In this document: positions 1-10,945 of the stretch, one piece after another | Layout of the letters: each line of letters starts with the position of its first letter | Position numbering within the stretch: position 1 is the stretch's first letter | NCBI GenBank assembly: GCA_933228895.1 | Contig: OW121856.1 | Location: 103,763,027-103,827,026 of the forward strand | Direction: 5' to 3' | Length of the DNA stretch: 64,000 bases | From: Platycnemis pennipes | Lineage: Eukaryota > Arthropoda > Insecta > Odonata > Platycnemididae | Made by a program: the position numbers and the translations under genes | The notes under the pieces: generated by a model | Told to the model about the DNA's origin: nothing | Database searches by the model: none | What the model saw: the letters and a program-made list of their open reading frames with translations, nothing else

Positions 1-1179
1 TTCACATGCAGTACGTTTCAATTTTCAATCCTCTATCATGTGGTGCAGACAGCTCACCAGCCTAACAGAGATTCTTGGGCTTAAATGCCAAGCATACGAG
101 GATATGCAAAAACCATTAAAGTGATTAGTAAGATTGAGGTTAAATGCAAATGAGATCTAGATACTTCTGAACTTTCATTTGGCTATCGTAGTTATCTGTG
201 CATTAGCCTAGCAAGCCAAATGTTCGGTTTTCTATTCCCAGTGAAGAAAATGTTTTCTCAAACCATTCTTAGCCCATTTGCTGCTGAGAATCAGAGTAAA
301 ATCTTACATTATACTTAAACTTTTTACAAAGTTAGCTTCAAGCAGATGATTAGAGTGAGCCTAAAAAATAATAACATTAAATATTCTGATGTATAATTAT
401 CATGGCAGTGTTTTTCACATTTATTATTTTTCCTGTCGTTTACGCAGCAGTCTTATAGTTTATACCTCCGATTTTGTATTTACGATATGACTTTCCATGG
501 AGCAAAGGAATTTTTAATATGCCTGTAACATCGTTTTCTCTTCTGTTTCCTCCAACTCATCTCTCTTCGGAGACGCTGAACCCTAACCAGACCCTTCAAC
601 TTGTCGTGTCGACCGTTCCACGTTCATTCCCCTAACCCTTCGTTTAACCGCTCACCATTGCACCCCACACCCTCGCAAGAAACCACCGTCAGCCTTCCAA
701 TGCCACCATAGTCTCCGTCTTGGAAGAGGCCATAAAATAAATACGAATTTCGCCTTGGGTGAACGGTATGGCCTCATCAACGACCCAAGTTCTCCTTCCG
801 AGCATTCCAACGGATTCCTATTAATAGTTACACATATTTTTCCCTCTCCTCTTCAAAGCGCTCTCGTAAAAGGCACAAGAGTCATTGAACGACTCTTTCG
901 TGATGACATCGCCCGTAAACAACTTGTTCAAACCCGAGTCCTGCAATTGGTCCTAAAATAAAATTCTTGCCGCTCCACTAAACGCTCAAAACAAATGGAT
1001 TGTCATCTTATGTTTTCCTCCGTGCTTAACGACTCATTTCAGATGTACATTATGGAGAGAGGAAAGCCATAGCACGACTTTTGCCTGCATCTGAGATTAC
1101 TTAAAGGAAAATTAATACATTTATGAGAGACTGGAGTTTTATTAGTTCGGTCAGATTGGCCAATTAATTTGTTTATTCG
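1..1179. other. AT-rich non-coding DNA, nothing recognised
   Basis: No gene, RNA or repeat family could be supported here. The short open frame at 755-961 has no recognisable domain and no splice context. Confidence 0.6.
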
Positions 1180-1440
1180 TCGGTTGGTGTAGTTGCTTGA
1201 GCTCTGGGATGTCTATCTATATCCAATGGAAGACATTTTTCTGAGAAATTCTGGTCCTTGCTAGAGAATTGTACGGAGGGTACTTCTGGTTCAGTACTAC
1301 GTCAGTCAAATGTGACGATAAACTGTGGATCCCTTAGATCCATTCGTTAAGAGCAGTTCAATCCCAGCACCGGGTTTCTCTCCACCCTTTCTCCTTTCGT
1401 ATAAGAATTCTATCTATCCCAAAATTCGCACCATCACAGA
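1180..1440 (+). mobile_element. tRNA-derived SINE (family 1), degenerate copy
   Basis: This decayed copy belongs to the same SINE family as the copies near 4.2, 6.6, 51.8 and 62.3 kb. The head is tRNA-like but its B box is lost. The family body is clear, including the block GGGTTTCTCTCCACC near 1371-1386 and a preceding stretch around AAACTGTGGATCCC and GAGCAG. The orientation is taken from the better copies. Confidence 0.6.
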
Positions 1441-3382
1441 AGTGACTCCATAAATCCGAATTTTACAACCACCGTTTTGTTAAGGAAGGTTAAAAATTTA
1501 ATTTTGGCAATGAGAATTATGATTTACGTACCTGATGTTACGTCAAGATCAAAGATTGACACTTAATGGTTTATTGCCATTAAATACCCCATCTTTGATC
1601 ATCACAGTGTTTTTTGACATGACAATGGAGATATATTATTAGTTTCCATCAATATAGTACCTCTATTGTTGCCAAGTACGAATATGACTTTATGAAATAT
1701 TATTAAGCTGGGGCTTAGTGGGCTGAGACAAAATATAACTCCCACTCACCTTTTTTTTGCAAAAACATTCAATCAATGGCTATTAAAATTACTGTCTTAA
1801 CTGTTTTTAACATCACCTATTTAATTCTTTCTTTTAAAAGCATCTGTATGAGCGTAATTAATTGCAGCTTTATTTCCTTTTAAGTTATAATTCGTGTACA
1901 ATGGCTGGAAAACGAAATATATCAATTAGGAACTGATATTTTGAGTCCAATAACATGAAATTACTTGAACTGCAAATACGCTCCTAGAGGAAGTAAGGCA
2001 TAGAAGGATGGACATTTGCATGTCCTCAAACAAAACACGACAAATGTGCATGTATATTTCTATTTATATTTACTAGAAAATCTGTCCTCCTCTCATACGT
2101 TGAAAGAAAATCGGAATGCTGTGAAATGTTTATCAGTTTTGGCTTCAGTGGGAGTAAAATATTTTACTTTGCCCGATTCAGATCCAGTTCCACTCCTATC
2201 AAGTAGTATTCCCAGTTTTAATTTAATTTATTGAGTTGTATTTAAGCTAAACGTAGTAGCCAGGTGACGTAGCTGCCTTTAGGTTTACGTGATTAAATCG
2301 TATTTTGGATATAAAATCTGGGATCGTCTTAAGCCGAAGAACTTAGGAAATATGCTCCATTATAGCATCAGCAGTTGCAGCATCTTAAAACCTAAAACTA
2401 TTACTCCCTACTCTACTCTGCTCATTAGCATTCCTGTTTCCAATAAACACTACGGGTGACTCATAACGGAACTCATAATTATTGTATTGAATTTGTCCCT
2501 TTTGTGCCAATGTCCAACTTGGACATTGTCCCTTACATGCTTTTACCAAGGCTGATGCGTCCGATATAATTAGGAATTAGTTAGTAGAGTAGAGGTTAAA
2601 GTATTGGCTTCCCACACAGATGGTTTGAATGTAAGAAAATGCAAAAATTTTCATTATTATAGCCATCATATGTATGTATTGTGGAGATCAATTTGAATTC
2701 AGTTCGTCGTCAGTTCAATGGTGAGTTAATCCATGGATCTCTTTGTGCAGTACGCCAAATAGGCTGATGCCATTGCATTGTATCTCTCCACTCCTCCAAA
2801 GTTCCCTGAAAATGGGGGAGTTCATTCAAAACCGTGAAAGCTATTTTCTGCAGAAAATTGTCAGATGGAAACGATAAATGAACTTTAGTGAAAAATATGA
2901 ATCTCCTAACCAGAGCCATTCATTCATAAATCAAAAATTAAAATAAGCAAAAGATGCCGTCCACCGAACGAGCTGCGTTAAGAATTACTACGTTATCCAC
3001 TTGCCATACTTTACTGTTTTGAGGGAAAGGGAGGGGAGTGGGGATGTGGGCGAAAGATCTGCGCGCATAAACCCTGTTGCAACCACTTACATTGGCAGAT
3101 TCAGCTGCGTGTCCCCCATTGTGATAAGGCGAAGAAGCTTCTCTGTCTCAGTTGTGATTGGACCAAGTGGACGACGTACTAGTCCTTTGGATGCCCACTT
3201 TTCCGAAAGGGTTTAAAACATCATTTTGTCGCCACTCGTAACTCGATAACTAATTGACGGATCGAAGAATGGGAAGATGCGGATATTTTTATTTTACAAA
3301 CTATACCTTCTAGAGTTGGCTATAAAAAAAATAAAACGTCCCTATCAGTGCATATATCCAAATCTATTCTCACTCATCTTTT
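1441..3382. other. Non-coding DNA with one short palindrome and a weak candidate exon
   Basis: No gene is supported. A 10-bp perfect inverted repeat with a 1-nt centre lies at 2508-2528. A possible tRNA-like SINE head lies around 2585-2640. A minus-strand open stretch ending in a GTAAGT donor lies at about 3091-3205 and is treated as a finding. Confidence 0.5.
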
Positions 3383-3422
3383 CTAAATGGTGCAAATGAC
3401 TTTAGATGTCGGTTACCTCCGA
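3383..3422 (+). repeat. 3' fragment of SINE family 1
   Basis: The piece running from AATGGTGCAAATGAC through GTCGGTTACCTCC matches the extreme 3' part of the SINEs at 4190-4477 and 51835-52135. Only about 40 bp remain. Confidence 0.45.
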
Positions 3423-4189
3423 AATATTACGATAGTAACTACTATTTTTAATTTAGCTGTTTAAATTGCAGCTACGAATCTCCCGCATTATCTTCTAGTC
3501 GATTTTAATTGGCGTCCTTTTTTCACCATTAGTAGACACGTGATTTGGAACTTAGAATTTAAATTAAAGGGAAACGGACGCGGGCGCCGGCGCCTAAAAG
3601 CAACAAACTGAACGAATACTCTCGTTTTGGGCACCGGGCTAAAATTAAAGACGGAATTTAATTTTTTTCATAAAATTCAATTAATTAACTCCTAATGATG
3701 AAGGTCATTGCATCTATGTTTATAAAAGTCCACTACTGTCTACTTGGAATTCAAGAACAATTTTAAATTGTAATTTTCTTTGCTAAAATTATGCTCCATG
3801 AGACTATCTCCCTTAAGTCTTCACTACGCACTCGGAGTGATGAGAAATATCATTGTAAACCATGTGTACTGCATAAGCGCAAGCAAGACCATTATGCTCT
3901 TTTTGTCAGCATGGCACTTAAAATAAACATATATAATACCAGTTATCGAAATATTTGTTTTTCTCTTCACGCTTTCTTTATATTTGAACTTAATTACCAT
4001 GGAGGGCTACGTATTTTATTCTGGTGTTTTATTTGGCTTAGATAAAATGAATGTTTAAATATGGTTATTTACGTGAGCAACATTTTACGAGAGAGAGATT
4101 AACGTTCTTATTTCAATAAATTGATTAATTTCAGTCAGGAAATTCATTGGAGTTTTTTCTAGTAAATACATATCACATCCCTGTTGTTT
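3423..4189. other. Non-coding DNA, nothing recognised
   Basis: The open frame at 3791-4045 has no recognisable domain and AT-driven composition. No repeat family was matched. Confidence 0.5.
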
Positions 4190-4477
4190 GTTAGGCGGCT
4201 GGAGTCTGACTCCCATCCCGAGGGTCCGGGTTTAATTCCGGCTATGGCGAATTTTTCATTGGCAAACATGCCCCAACTTTAGTGCCTAGTGGAGGGCAAT
4301 TCGTTACTCCGTCGGATTATGCCATGGCGTCTGTCGTTAAGAGTAGGCAAATGTTGACACCGGGTTTCTCTCCACCTTTCCTCAGTTCCCTGAAAACTCC
4401 TACCTTTACCCGATTACCCGCCTATTTTAACAGCGCAAATGCCTTCAGCTGTCGGTTACCTCTTCTGAATGACTAAC
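4190..4477 (+). mobile_element. tRNA-derived SINE (family 1), near full length
   Basis: A tRNA-like head carries an A-box-like GGCGGCTGGAGTCTGAC and a B box CGGGTTTAATTCCGGC. It is followed by the family body: the CTCCGTCGGATTATGCC block, CACCGGGTTTCTCTCCACC, and a tail ending near CTGTCGGTTACCTC. Such elements are transcribed by RNA polymerase III from the internal A and B boxes and moved by LINE enzymes in trans. The open frame at 4282-4476 is this SINE body and is not a gene. Confidence 0.8.
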
Positions 4478-5078
4478 TAATTCATATCCCTGTTTCAAAC
4501 GCGTAGCTACATTACTCTGTTCCTTACACGGCAACAATGAGCGCCATTTTGTGATCTTCACCCTTGTCCCAATTTTTTCCTTCGGCCAAGAATTTAAATT
4601 TCTAATTGATGTAATTCTATTCCTTCCCTTTTCCGTCCAGATCGCTTACGTAATTTTAATCAGAGTAAAATGCATTAATCATTGCCCCGGACACGATGAC
4701 AGGCCAAGCTGAGACTGCTTCCTCCTCATTATTTTTTCTTTCCTTTGGCTTCTTTCCTTCCATTTGGCTTAAATACCCAACCCTTAGAGGGAGGTGACGT
4801 TGGAAACGGTCTCCACCTCGACAAAATGCACACATCGTGACATTAGGCATTCATTAATCTAAATGGAAGCTATTCTTTATTGTATTATGAACGCGCAAAA
4901 TTTAATTTGGACGCCTCTCAGGGCACGTTCTTCTCATAAAAGCGCATGATTCATCTCAGCATTTTATTTAGCCTTTCATCACCGTGCCGTGAATGAAAAT
5001 TATGTTAGAGACAGAAAGGGGGGGGGGGGTAGGATTTATAACTTATTCGCAGGAATCTAAATTATCTCACATTGTGAA
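4478..5078. other. Non-coding DNA, nothing recognised
   Basis: No gene is supported. A run of 10 Gs lies near 5020. Confidence 0.5.
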
Positions 5079-5440
5079 ATCACTAATTACTCATTCCACC
5101 ATTTTCGGTCAGTTATCAAGGTAGAATATGCAAGAAAAATGTTCACCACAGTACAACTATATACCATACAATTAAACACCAGCACTACAAAATAAACATA
5201 TTGTTTCAATATGAAGATAGATTACTTTCTTCATCGTAATCACTAATTACTCGTTCCACCATTTTCGGTCAGTTATCAAGGTAGAATATGCAAGAAAAAT
5301 GTTCACCGCAGTACAACTATATACCATACAATTAAGTACCAACACTATAAAATATTGTTTCAATATTGTTAAATATGTTTAATCAAAAAATTAATCTAAC
5401 TTCATATTGTTTCCATATGAAGATAGATTAATTTCTTTTT
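5079..5440. repeat. Tandem duplication of a roughly 160-bp unit (two copies)
   Basis: Unit 1 (5079-5238) and unit 2 (5239-5440) both start with ATCACTAATTACTC. They are nearly identical over the first 110 bp, including GGTCAGTTATCAAGGTAGAA, and both end with ATGAAGATAGATTA followed by a TTTCTT stretch. Unit 2 carries about 40 extra bases around 5375-5410. The duplication looks recent because the shared part differs at only a few positions. Confidence 0.85.
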
Positions 5441-6560
5441 CGTATCTGAATCCTAAGAAGATATACAACAATTATGTTTTTAGCAGTAAGAAATCTAAAT
5501 TATTAGATCATATGTCTGCCTTTGCTTATCAAATATGAAATCTAAGATAGCGAATGTAGTGAGATTTAATAAAAAATGATATTTTATAATGAAAATGCGA
5601 ACAAAACTAGGTTATGAACTATTCTTTATAGGCTAGTTGTGGGATTCGATATTCTAATGCATTGCTTTAACAACTGTGTGACATTAATGTTATCTCTGTA
5701 TTCTCTTTTACATATGTGCCATTATCTTAATGCCTATCTTGAGTTTGCTATGGCTCTGTATTTCAACGGGAGCAAATAGCATCCATATGCAGTTACTTGA
5801 TTGTACTCAAACAATTAGCGCTAATGTATTCCATCATAGTTAATGCCTCTCTCCCTATTTCTATAGAGGAAGGCCAAGGTATAGGCTTGGGAAAGTACTC
5901 ATCAATTAAAAGCTTTCAGCCATTACGGCTTTGCATTGCGTGAGAAAAGAAATAGCCTTCCCTGGGGTCATGCCCAAGTTATGGATTTCAAAATTAACGT
6001 CAGGAATCGGCATCTCTGCAGTTGTCTTTGACTTTTTGGATTTCTTGAGGATGATGTTTTATGGTCATTATACTTGGAAATTGTGTTTAGAAGAATAAAT
6101 GAAGATGAATGCTATTTTCTTTGCTTTAATATTGCTGACCACAATATACCAAGAATTATGTCTACACATGAACGCTGTACCAAGAGTATTTACCATTTAA
6201 AATATTAATTGAAACTGGTGATATAGTAGTAATCCAGAATTATACTTAATAGTGGTAATTGTCCCGCTGGAAAATTACATCAGTATTCCAAATTAATATC
6301 CGCGCCTAATCCGGAAGATGGTTCCTCCTGATATGCGAGGTGTCATTCACTGGATGCAATTGCAACACGCTCCTCGGAATAAGAGCGTTGGCAGAGCAGT
6401 GCTCGGTCAGTAGTGCAATGTAGCACAAGGAACAGCAATAGAAAACTGCACATACAGAAAACTGCTTCGATTATTCTTATACAATCAGAGATATAAAGTA
6501 TTCATTACGGCAGAGAAAATTTTTGCGCTTTAGCATTTAAAGCAGAGATAAAATAATTTA
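5441..6560. other. Non-coding DNA, nothing recognised
   Basis: No open frame with protein-like composition and no match to the repeat families seen elsewhere in the window. Confidence 0.5.
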
Positions 6561-6850
6561 TGGGGGGCCAAGTTGGTGCAATGATTAGAGTACTGGCTCT
6601 CACCGGGAGGGCCCGGGTTCCAATCTCGGCTGTGGTAGATATTTTTCAATGACTATCTGATCCCTACTTGAGTGTTTTGTGGAGAACATTCTCCACAGTA
6701 CAGTGCTTCGTCCGTAGAATGGGACTTTAAACCGTGGTCCCCTTGGCACCTTATAGGTAAGAGCAGACTAATTCCGACGCCGGGTTTCTCTCCTCCCTAT
6801 TTCTCTTCCATCCCATCCTTGAACTTTTCCTCCCGGTCTGAAGCGCCTAT
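6561..6850 (+). mobile_element. tRNA-derived SINE (family 1)
   Basis: The head contains an A-box-like AGTTGGTGCAATGATTAGAG and a B box GGGTTCCAATCTC. The body follows with CAGTGCTTCGTCCGTAGAAT, GTGGTCCCCTTGG and GCCGGGTTTCTCTCC. Its layout matches the copy at 51835-52135. The open frame at 6672-6881 lies inside it and is not a gene. Confidence 0.82.
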
Positions 6851-6890
6851 TCGTATTGATACAAACTTGGAAACTTGCTGAGTTTATGAG

Positions 6891-6936
6891 TCCAATACCA
6901 TGCTATAAGCTTGAGTTTATATGGCATGGTATTGGA
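6891..6936. repeat. Inverted repeat, 13-bp perfect arms
   Basis: TCCAATACCATGC at 6891-6903 is the exact reverse complement of GCATGGTATTGGA at 6924-6936, with 20 nt between them. No function is evident. Confidence 0.75.
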
Positions 6937-7137
6937 GATCAATCAGGCATGGCGAACATAGTTTGCAGCCTAACTACTAACGATTTAATGACTAAAAAGT
7001 GTGTTTCATCATTTTGGATATTATATTTGGAAGAAAATAGTGTTAAAATTGGTTATTGCATTCTCACACAGAAAATGAATAATATCACCAAAGTATCTGA
7101 AATAAATGTTCAAGTTTTTTTTCGAACGTTAAAGGAA

Positions 7138-7830
7138 CATCTACACGATACCCTGTAAGCCACCGCGAGGGTGTGTGGCAGGGGGTGAAGATCACCAAGC
7201 TTGCGCTATCGACATAAAAACAAGCAACTATAGGGTTGCTTGTTTTTGGCAAATAAGTAACTATAGGGACTCATGCAACTAGATTGTTAGTATCTATAGT
7301 ATTTAAGGGATTTATGCATGCATCATGCACTACAGAATACTCAAAAATATTTCCCATACCTATCACTTTGCTATGCTGCCTATTTTGTTCTCTTATAGTT
7401 AGGGGAAAAATGCCATCTGTACGGCCATCTATCTCTCTAACATTATTTGTCTGGTTGAATCTAGCATGATACGCTGGTGTTTTTAATATTTGACTAACAT
7501 CTTCAGTAAAGCTCTCCGATCGAAATTTCTGTTATAGATTTAATCTGTACTTTAACCTATGCTCTGATAATGATTCCTACCCTAATTCTTGATTTAATTC
7601 TGAAATACTACTCAACATATCGTAACACCTTTTAATGAACCTAGCTGCTCTTCGCTGCACACTGTCTAGTTCTCTGATCAAACATATTTCATTCGGACCC
7701 CATACACTGGCTGCATACCCAAGGTGGGTCCTATCTAGAGAAAAATAACATCGCTATTTAGTCTTCTCATCACATTTTCCAAGTACTCGTTTTATAAATC
7801 CTGGTTTTCTCTTCACTCGGCCGCCTATTG
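7138..7830 (-). mobile_element. LINE family A, 5'-truncated copy
   Basis: Read on the minus strand, this is the 3' part of a non-LTR retrotransposon. It begins near 7830 in the C-terminal part of the reverse transcriptase ORF, with the widespread features of a conserved VWDP-like box (near 7690) and the VQRR-A-F box that follows. It runs through a 3' UTR and ends at 7138 with the conserved end TGTGTGGCAGGGGGTGAA in antisense plus a CATCTACA tail. Several frameshifts and stops break the ORF. It aligns with 27057-27682 and 41600-42256. Confidence 0.88.
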
Positions 7831-7874
7831 ATGCTTAATATGCATGGGATTGAAATTACAGGGATTCTGTGAGT

Positions 7875-8095
7875 TAAATCCTAGTTGGCAATAGACTAGT
7901 CTCTGCGAAATTGGTCTGGAAGTTCGCGGTTTAATATCCCTTGATAGTCATGGAGCACTTAATTTAAAATTTCCTGCATATGGTACGAAAATGTGGAGTC
8001 TCTTACTGATATGAGGAAATCTCCGCCACTGCAAGAATTCAAAACCAGCACCTCGGGAATCCAAGTCGTTTCGAAGCCTTGGCACTAATCATATT
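7875..8095. repeat. Possible inverted pair of decayed tRNA-derived SINE heads
   Basis: The plus-strand part (7875-7955) contains a B-box-like GCGGTTTAATATCCC. The part at 8035-8095, read on the minus strand, contains a tRNA-like head with GGTTTTGAATTC. Both are poor matches, so this is a tentative call. A similar but much clearer head-to-head pair lies at 51545-51715. Confidence 0.3.
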
Positions 8096-8555
8096 ATAAA
8101 TGTCAATTATTCCACTGCCCAAAATGTGCTAATTCAAAACTCATATGTTCTTAGTTCGGAACTTAGTTCATATGCGTACACTGATCAAGCAACCATGGTG
8201 TTCAACCTCAAATCTTTAAGAAAGATAATTATGTTTGTTTACTTATAGAGGCTTCATATCGTTATTAAGGTGATTAGCTTTTGATATTAGTTTGCAGGAA
8301 AATATGAAGACCCCATTGAAATAAAAGATAAATGAAAAAACACTGAGAATATTAGGAAAGGAATGAGGATTACTTCGGTGTATGGAACAGGTTCTGAAGC
8401 GCAATGGAATGTAAAAGGTCGTTATCGAAGCTGGAACGCTAGTTAAGCGAGGACGATAGAAAAAGAAAGGCTATCATGAATACATCTACACAATATATTA
8501 TATTATACCCCCCCCCCTACAACGCTCACGACGCACTCCATCAAAACTCACCCTT
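8096..8555. other. Non-coding DNA, nothing recognised
   Basis: No gene is supported. A run of nine or more Cs lies near 8507-8518. Confidence 0.5.
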
Positions 8556-8714
8556 TCTTATTATTTAGATACTAACCTCCTAGCTTCATGTACCCTATTA
8601 TTTAGTATGTCTCCAGGTAGTGGCCTAGTTCCACGTAAATAGTGCGTATGGTGATCTTCACCCCCTATCGCACGCCCTCGTGGTGGCTCGGAGGTATTAC
8701 GTAGATGTAGATGT
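8556..8714 (+). mobile_element. LINE 3' end, plus strand
   Basis: The stretch matches the 3' UTR of the family A LINE (TTTAGATACTAAC near 8562, then GGTGATCTTCACCCCCT and CTCGTGGTGGCTC). It ends in ATTACGTAGATGTAGATG, the family's tail. Only the last roughly 160 bp remain. Confidence 0.8.
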
Positions 8715-8810
8715 GTTGGGCACTATAAAGGTGTGTGGCAGGGGGTGAATTCACACAACACATGCATAATATATCATGCTTAATAAGTATAATAAACTAG
8801 ACCTAACAAT
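8715..8810 (-). mobile_element. LINE 3' end, minus strand, tail-to-tail with the previous copy
   Basis: Immediately after the tail of the plus-strand copy comes a minus-strand 3' end with AAGGTGTGTGGCAGGGGGTG and ACATGCATAATATATCATGC, as in family B copies such as 10641-10945. The two copies meet at their tails with no intervening DNA. Confidence 0.75.
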
Positions 8811-8865
8811 TGTATTAAATAATAGGAAATACCTATAGGGATTTTAACAGAGAATTTCCCTAGGG

Positions 8866-9120
8866 CAGGCACGTAGCCAGAAATTTTCTTCGGGGTGGTC
8901 TAAGTCTTGCGTAATTTGAAACAAATCAGCCTTGCCCATTCGGTGCCGACATGTTACAAATCTCTTCCCTTAATTTTCAGTGATTGGTATTGACTTTTAC
9001 CGAGCCCATACTTTTCTCACTAGTCAAGTTCACTGCTAAAATCAGAACAACAAAATTATTGGTAAAAAATTTCAGGGAGGCTTAGGCACCAGAAGCCCCC
9101 CCTCCCTGGCTACGTGCCTG
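8866..9120. mobile_element. Short non-autonomous hAT element (255 bp) with perfect 8-bp TSD
   Basis: The termini are CAGGCACGTAGCCAG at 8866 and its reverse complement CTGGCTACGTGCCTG ending at 9120. CCCTAGGG lies directly outside both ends (8858-8865 and 9121-9128), a perfect 8-bp target-site duplication. An 8-bp duplication with a CAG-starting inverted repeat is the hAT pattern. The element has no coding capacity. A decayed relative lies at 55780-56195. Confidence 0.9.
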
Positions 9121-9128
9121 CCCTAGGG

Positions 9129-10640
9129 AAAGAATCAATAGGTGAATGCAAAGCAAAGAGAAGAGACACCCCATCAAAACTCACCCTAACCGATGGAAGA
9201 ATATTAATCAATCTAATTCCTCAACACCCTCGTGACTATTGACTTCGTTTCGTTCACTGAACCTTAGTCAGTCCGGTAGCCAACGAATGCTATTAAAAAG
9301 AATGAAACTTGTGAGTTGTGCTTCCAAACGTGAATGGCAATTAGCAAGCAAGTTTATTCAACTCGTATACTTCGAAACCCGACCGGAAAGACGATGGGAC
9401 GTCGGCGGACGAGGCGCTGAAAATAGTTCCGGAAGCCCTCGAAAACTCTTAGCACTTAATTTTTATGCTCGCAATGAATTGGCGTCGTTATTGTGTGAGC
9501 TCGGAAGTTTCATCCCTCTCGGCGGTCGTCGCCGAGGCCTCTCTGGGGAGGGAGGGACGAGGAGAGTATCTTGTATCGCCGTTTCCCCACCCCTTGTGCA
9601 CACCTGTCTCGCGGTTCGTTTGCTCTCTCCCATCTCCAACCCCCATCCCTCCCCTGTCGCCTCTATTTGTTTCAACCTCCCCTTTTTCCGTACCGATCCA
9701 TCTCTTCTCCTTAAGATCCCCTCCCCCCTTTACTTGCCCAGTGCTCAACTCCTTGGGGACGCGATTCCTTCGCTTTCTCTCTCCCCAGGCATCTTCCTCA
9801 GCTAGGTATCTCTTCCCCCACCCTAGATGCACCGTCTTCCCTCCTCTCAAAGCCTCTCCGAGCTGCGGAGTCTTAACAACCCTCCAGCCTACCAACCAAC
9901 CCTCTTTTATGGCTCCATCCCCAGGGGCCGCCGCGTACCCCTTGGTCCTGCTAGTGCTAGGGAGGGGTTTGGGCCTTTAAAGTGGTTATCTCGGATCAAT
10001 TTTCTCATAGTATTTGCCCTAGGATACGCCGTAAAGTAGAGGCTGGGGAGGGGCTGCTGGGGGTTGAGGAGGCAAAAGGCTGTGTCTGAGATTTAGAGCA
10101 TATGCCCAACTCTACCCTCACCTCTATCGTGCTCTATGCGAGTTCTCCGAGACCTTCCCTCGTTAAGCGCTGACTTGGCAAAGGCCCCGGGAAACCCAAA
10201 TTAACGAGTGAATTTCTCGTTAGTCCGGCGCTTTAGTGAACGCGAGGAATGCAAAACGTGTTGGGGAAGACGTCACTCCATTCAGGGAATCTCATATGGG
10301 TGCCACATCCCTGGCGTTCTCCGTAGTTCGCAAATTAGGAAAAGGAGCATAAGGTTGAGTGAAGCCAAAATTTTCATACATTGACATTTGAACTTCATGC
10401 TAAAACATTTTCATTAACTGAAGGTACGCGATGTGTTATGCATAGCCTGCGAATTTTCACAGCAGTTTCTTGGTGCTTGGGAAGATTATACTGAGCACCG
10501 ATAAGCTTAAGTAGACGTAATTCCAGCAAAACATACTGTCCGATACTATTAAATACATCAGGTTTCTCTGAACGGGATAAATAATTACGAAAAATCATCT
10601 GTTACTCCTATGTTTTAATGTTCATAGATACTAGGCTACT
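9129..10640. other. GC-richer, pyrimidine-rich block without a recognised gene
   Basis: Around 9480-9980 the plus strand is strongly C/T-rich. Three frames on the plus strand and two on the minus strand stay open together there, which is typical of biased composition. None of the translations shows a known domain. Whether the block is a promoter or CpG-type region cannot be decided by eye. Confidence 0.45.
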
Positions 10641-10945
10641 TTACATTTACATAATACCCCGCAAGCTACCATAAAGGTGTGTGGCTAGGGGTGAATTAAA
10701 CATGCACTACATATCATGCATAAAAAGGATTAGTGTTTATAACTGTTCTAAACTACACTATTTAAAAAAGATAATAATAGCAAAGCAAACATGCAAAAAC
10801 ATGCTGTTAGTTGGGTTAGCTTCAAGTCCTTATACCAACATGCAGCTACCAATGTTATCCTTTGCTATACTCGTACTGGATATATTTACCGTTATTCATA
10901 CCCCTAATTGTACGAAGAAACGTACAACGTACTTCAAGTGCTGCG
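10641..10945 (-). mobile_element. LINE family B, 3' UTR fragment
   Basis: The minus strand carries the family B 3' UTR: CATGCAGCTACCAATGTTAT near 10840, ATGCACTACATATCATGCAT near 10701, then the conserved end and a TTACATTTACATAATACC tail at 10641. It matches 48136-48420 closely in the same orientation. The open frame at 10681-11085 is an antisense reading of it. Confidence 0.88.

Noticed and set aside
8536..9186. Shared word CCATCAAAACTCACCCT at 8536 and 9170 as a duplication around the hAT element
   Set aside because: The flanks do not align beyond the word, and it does not coincide with any element boundary.
9239..9980. Overlapping long open frames of 135-188 codons on both strands
   Set aside because: Several frames are open at once in C/T-rich DNA, the products are low in complexity and no domain or splice pair fits.
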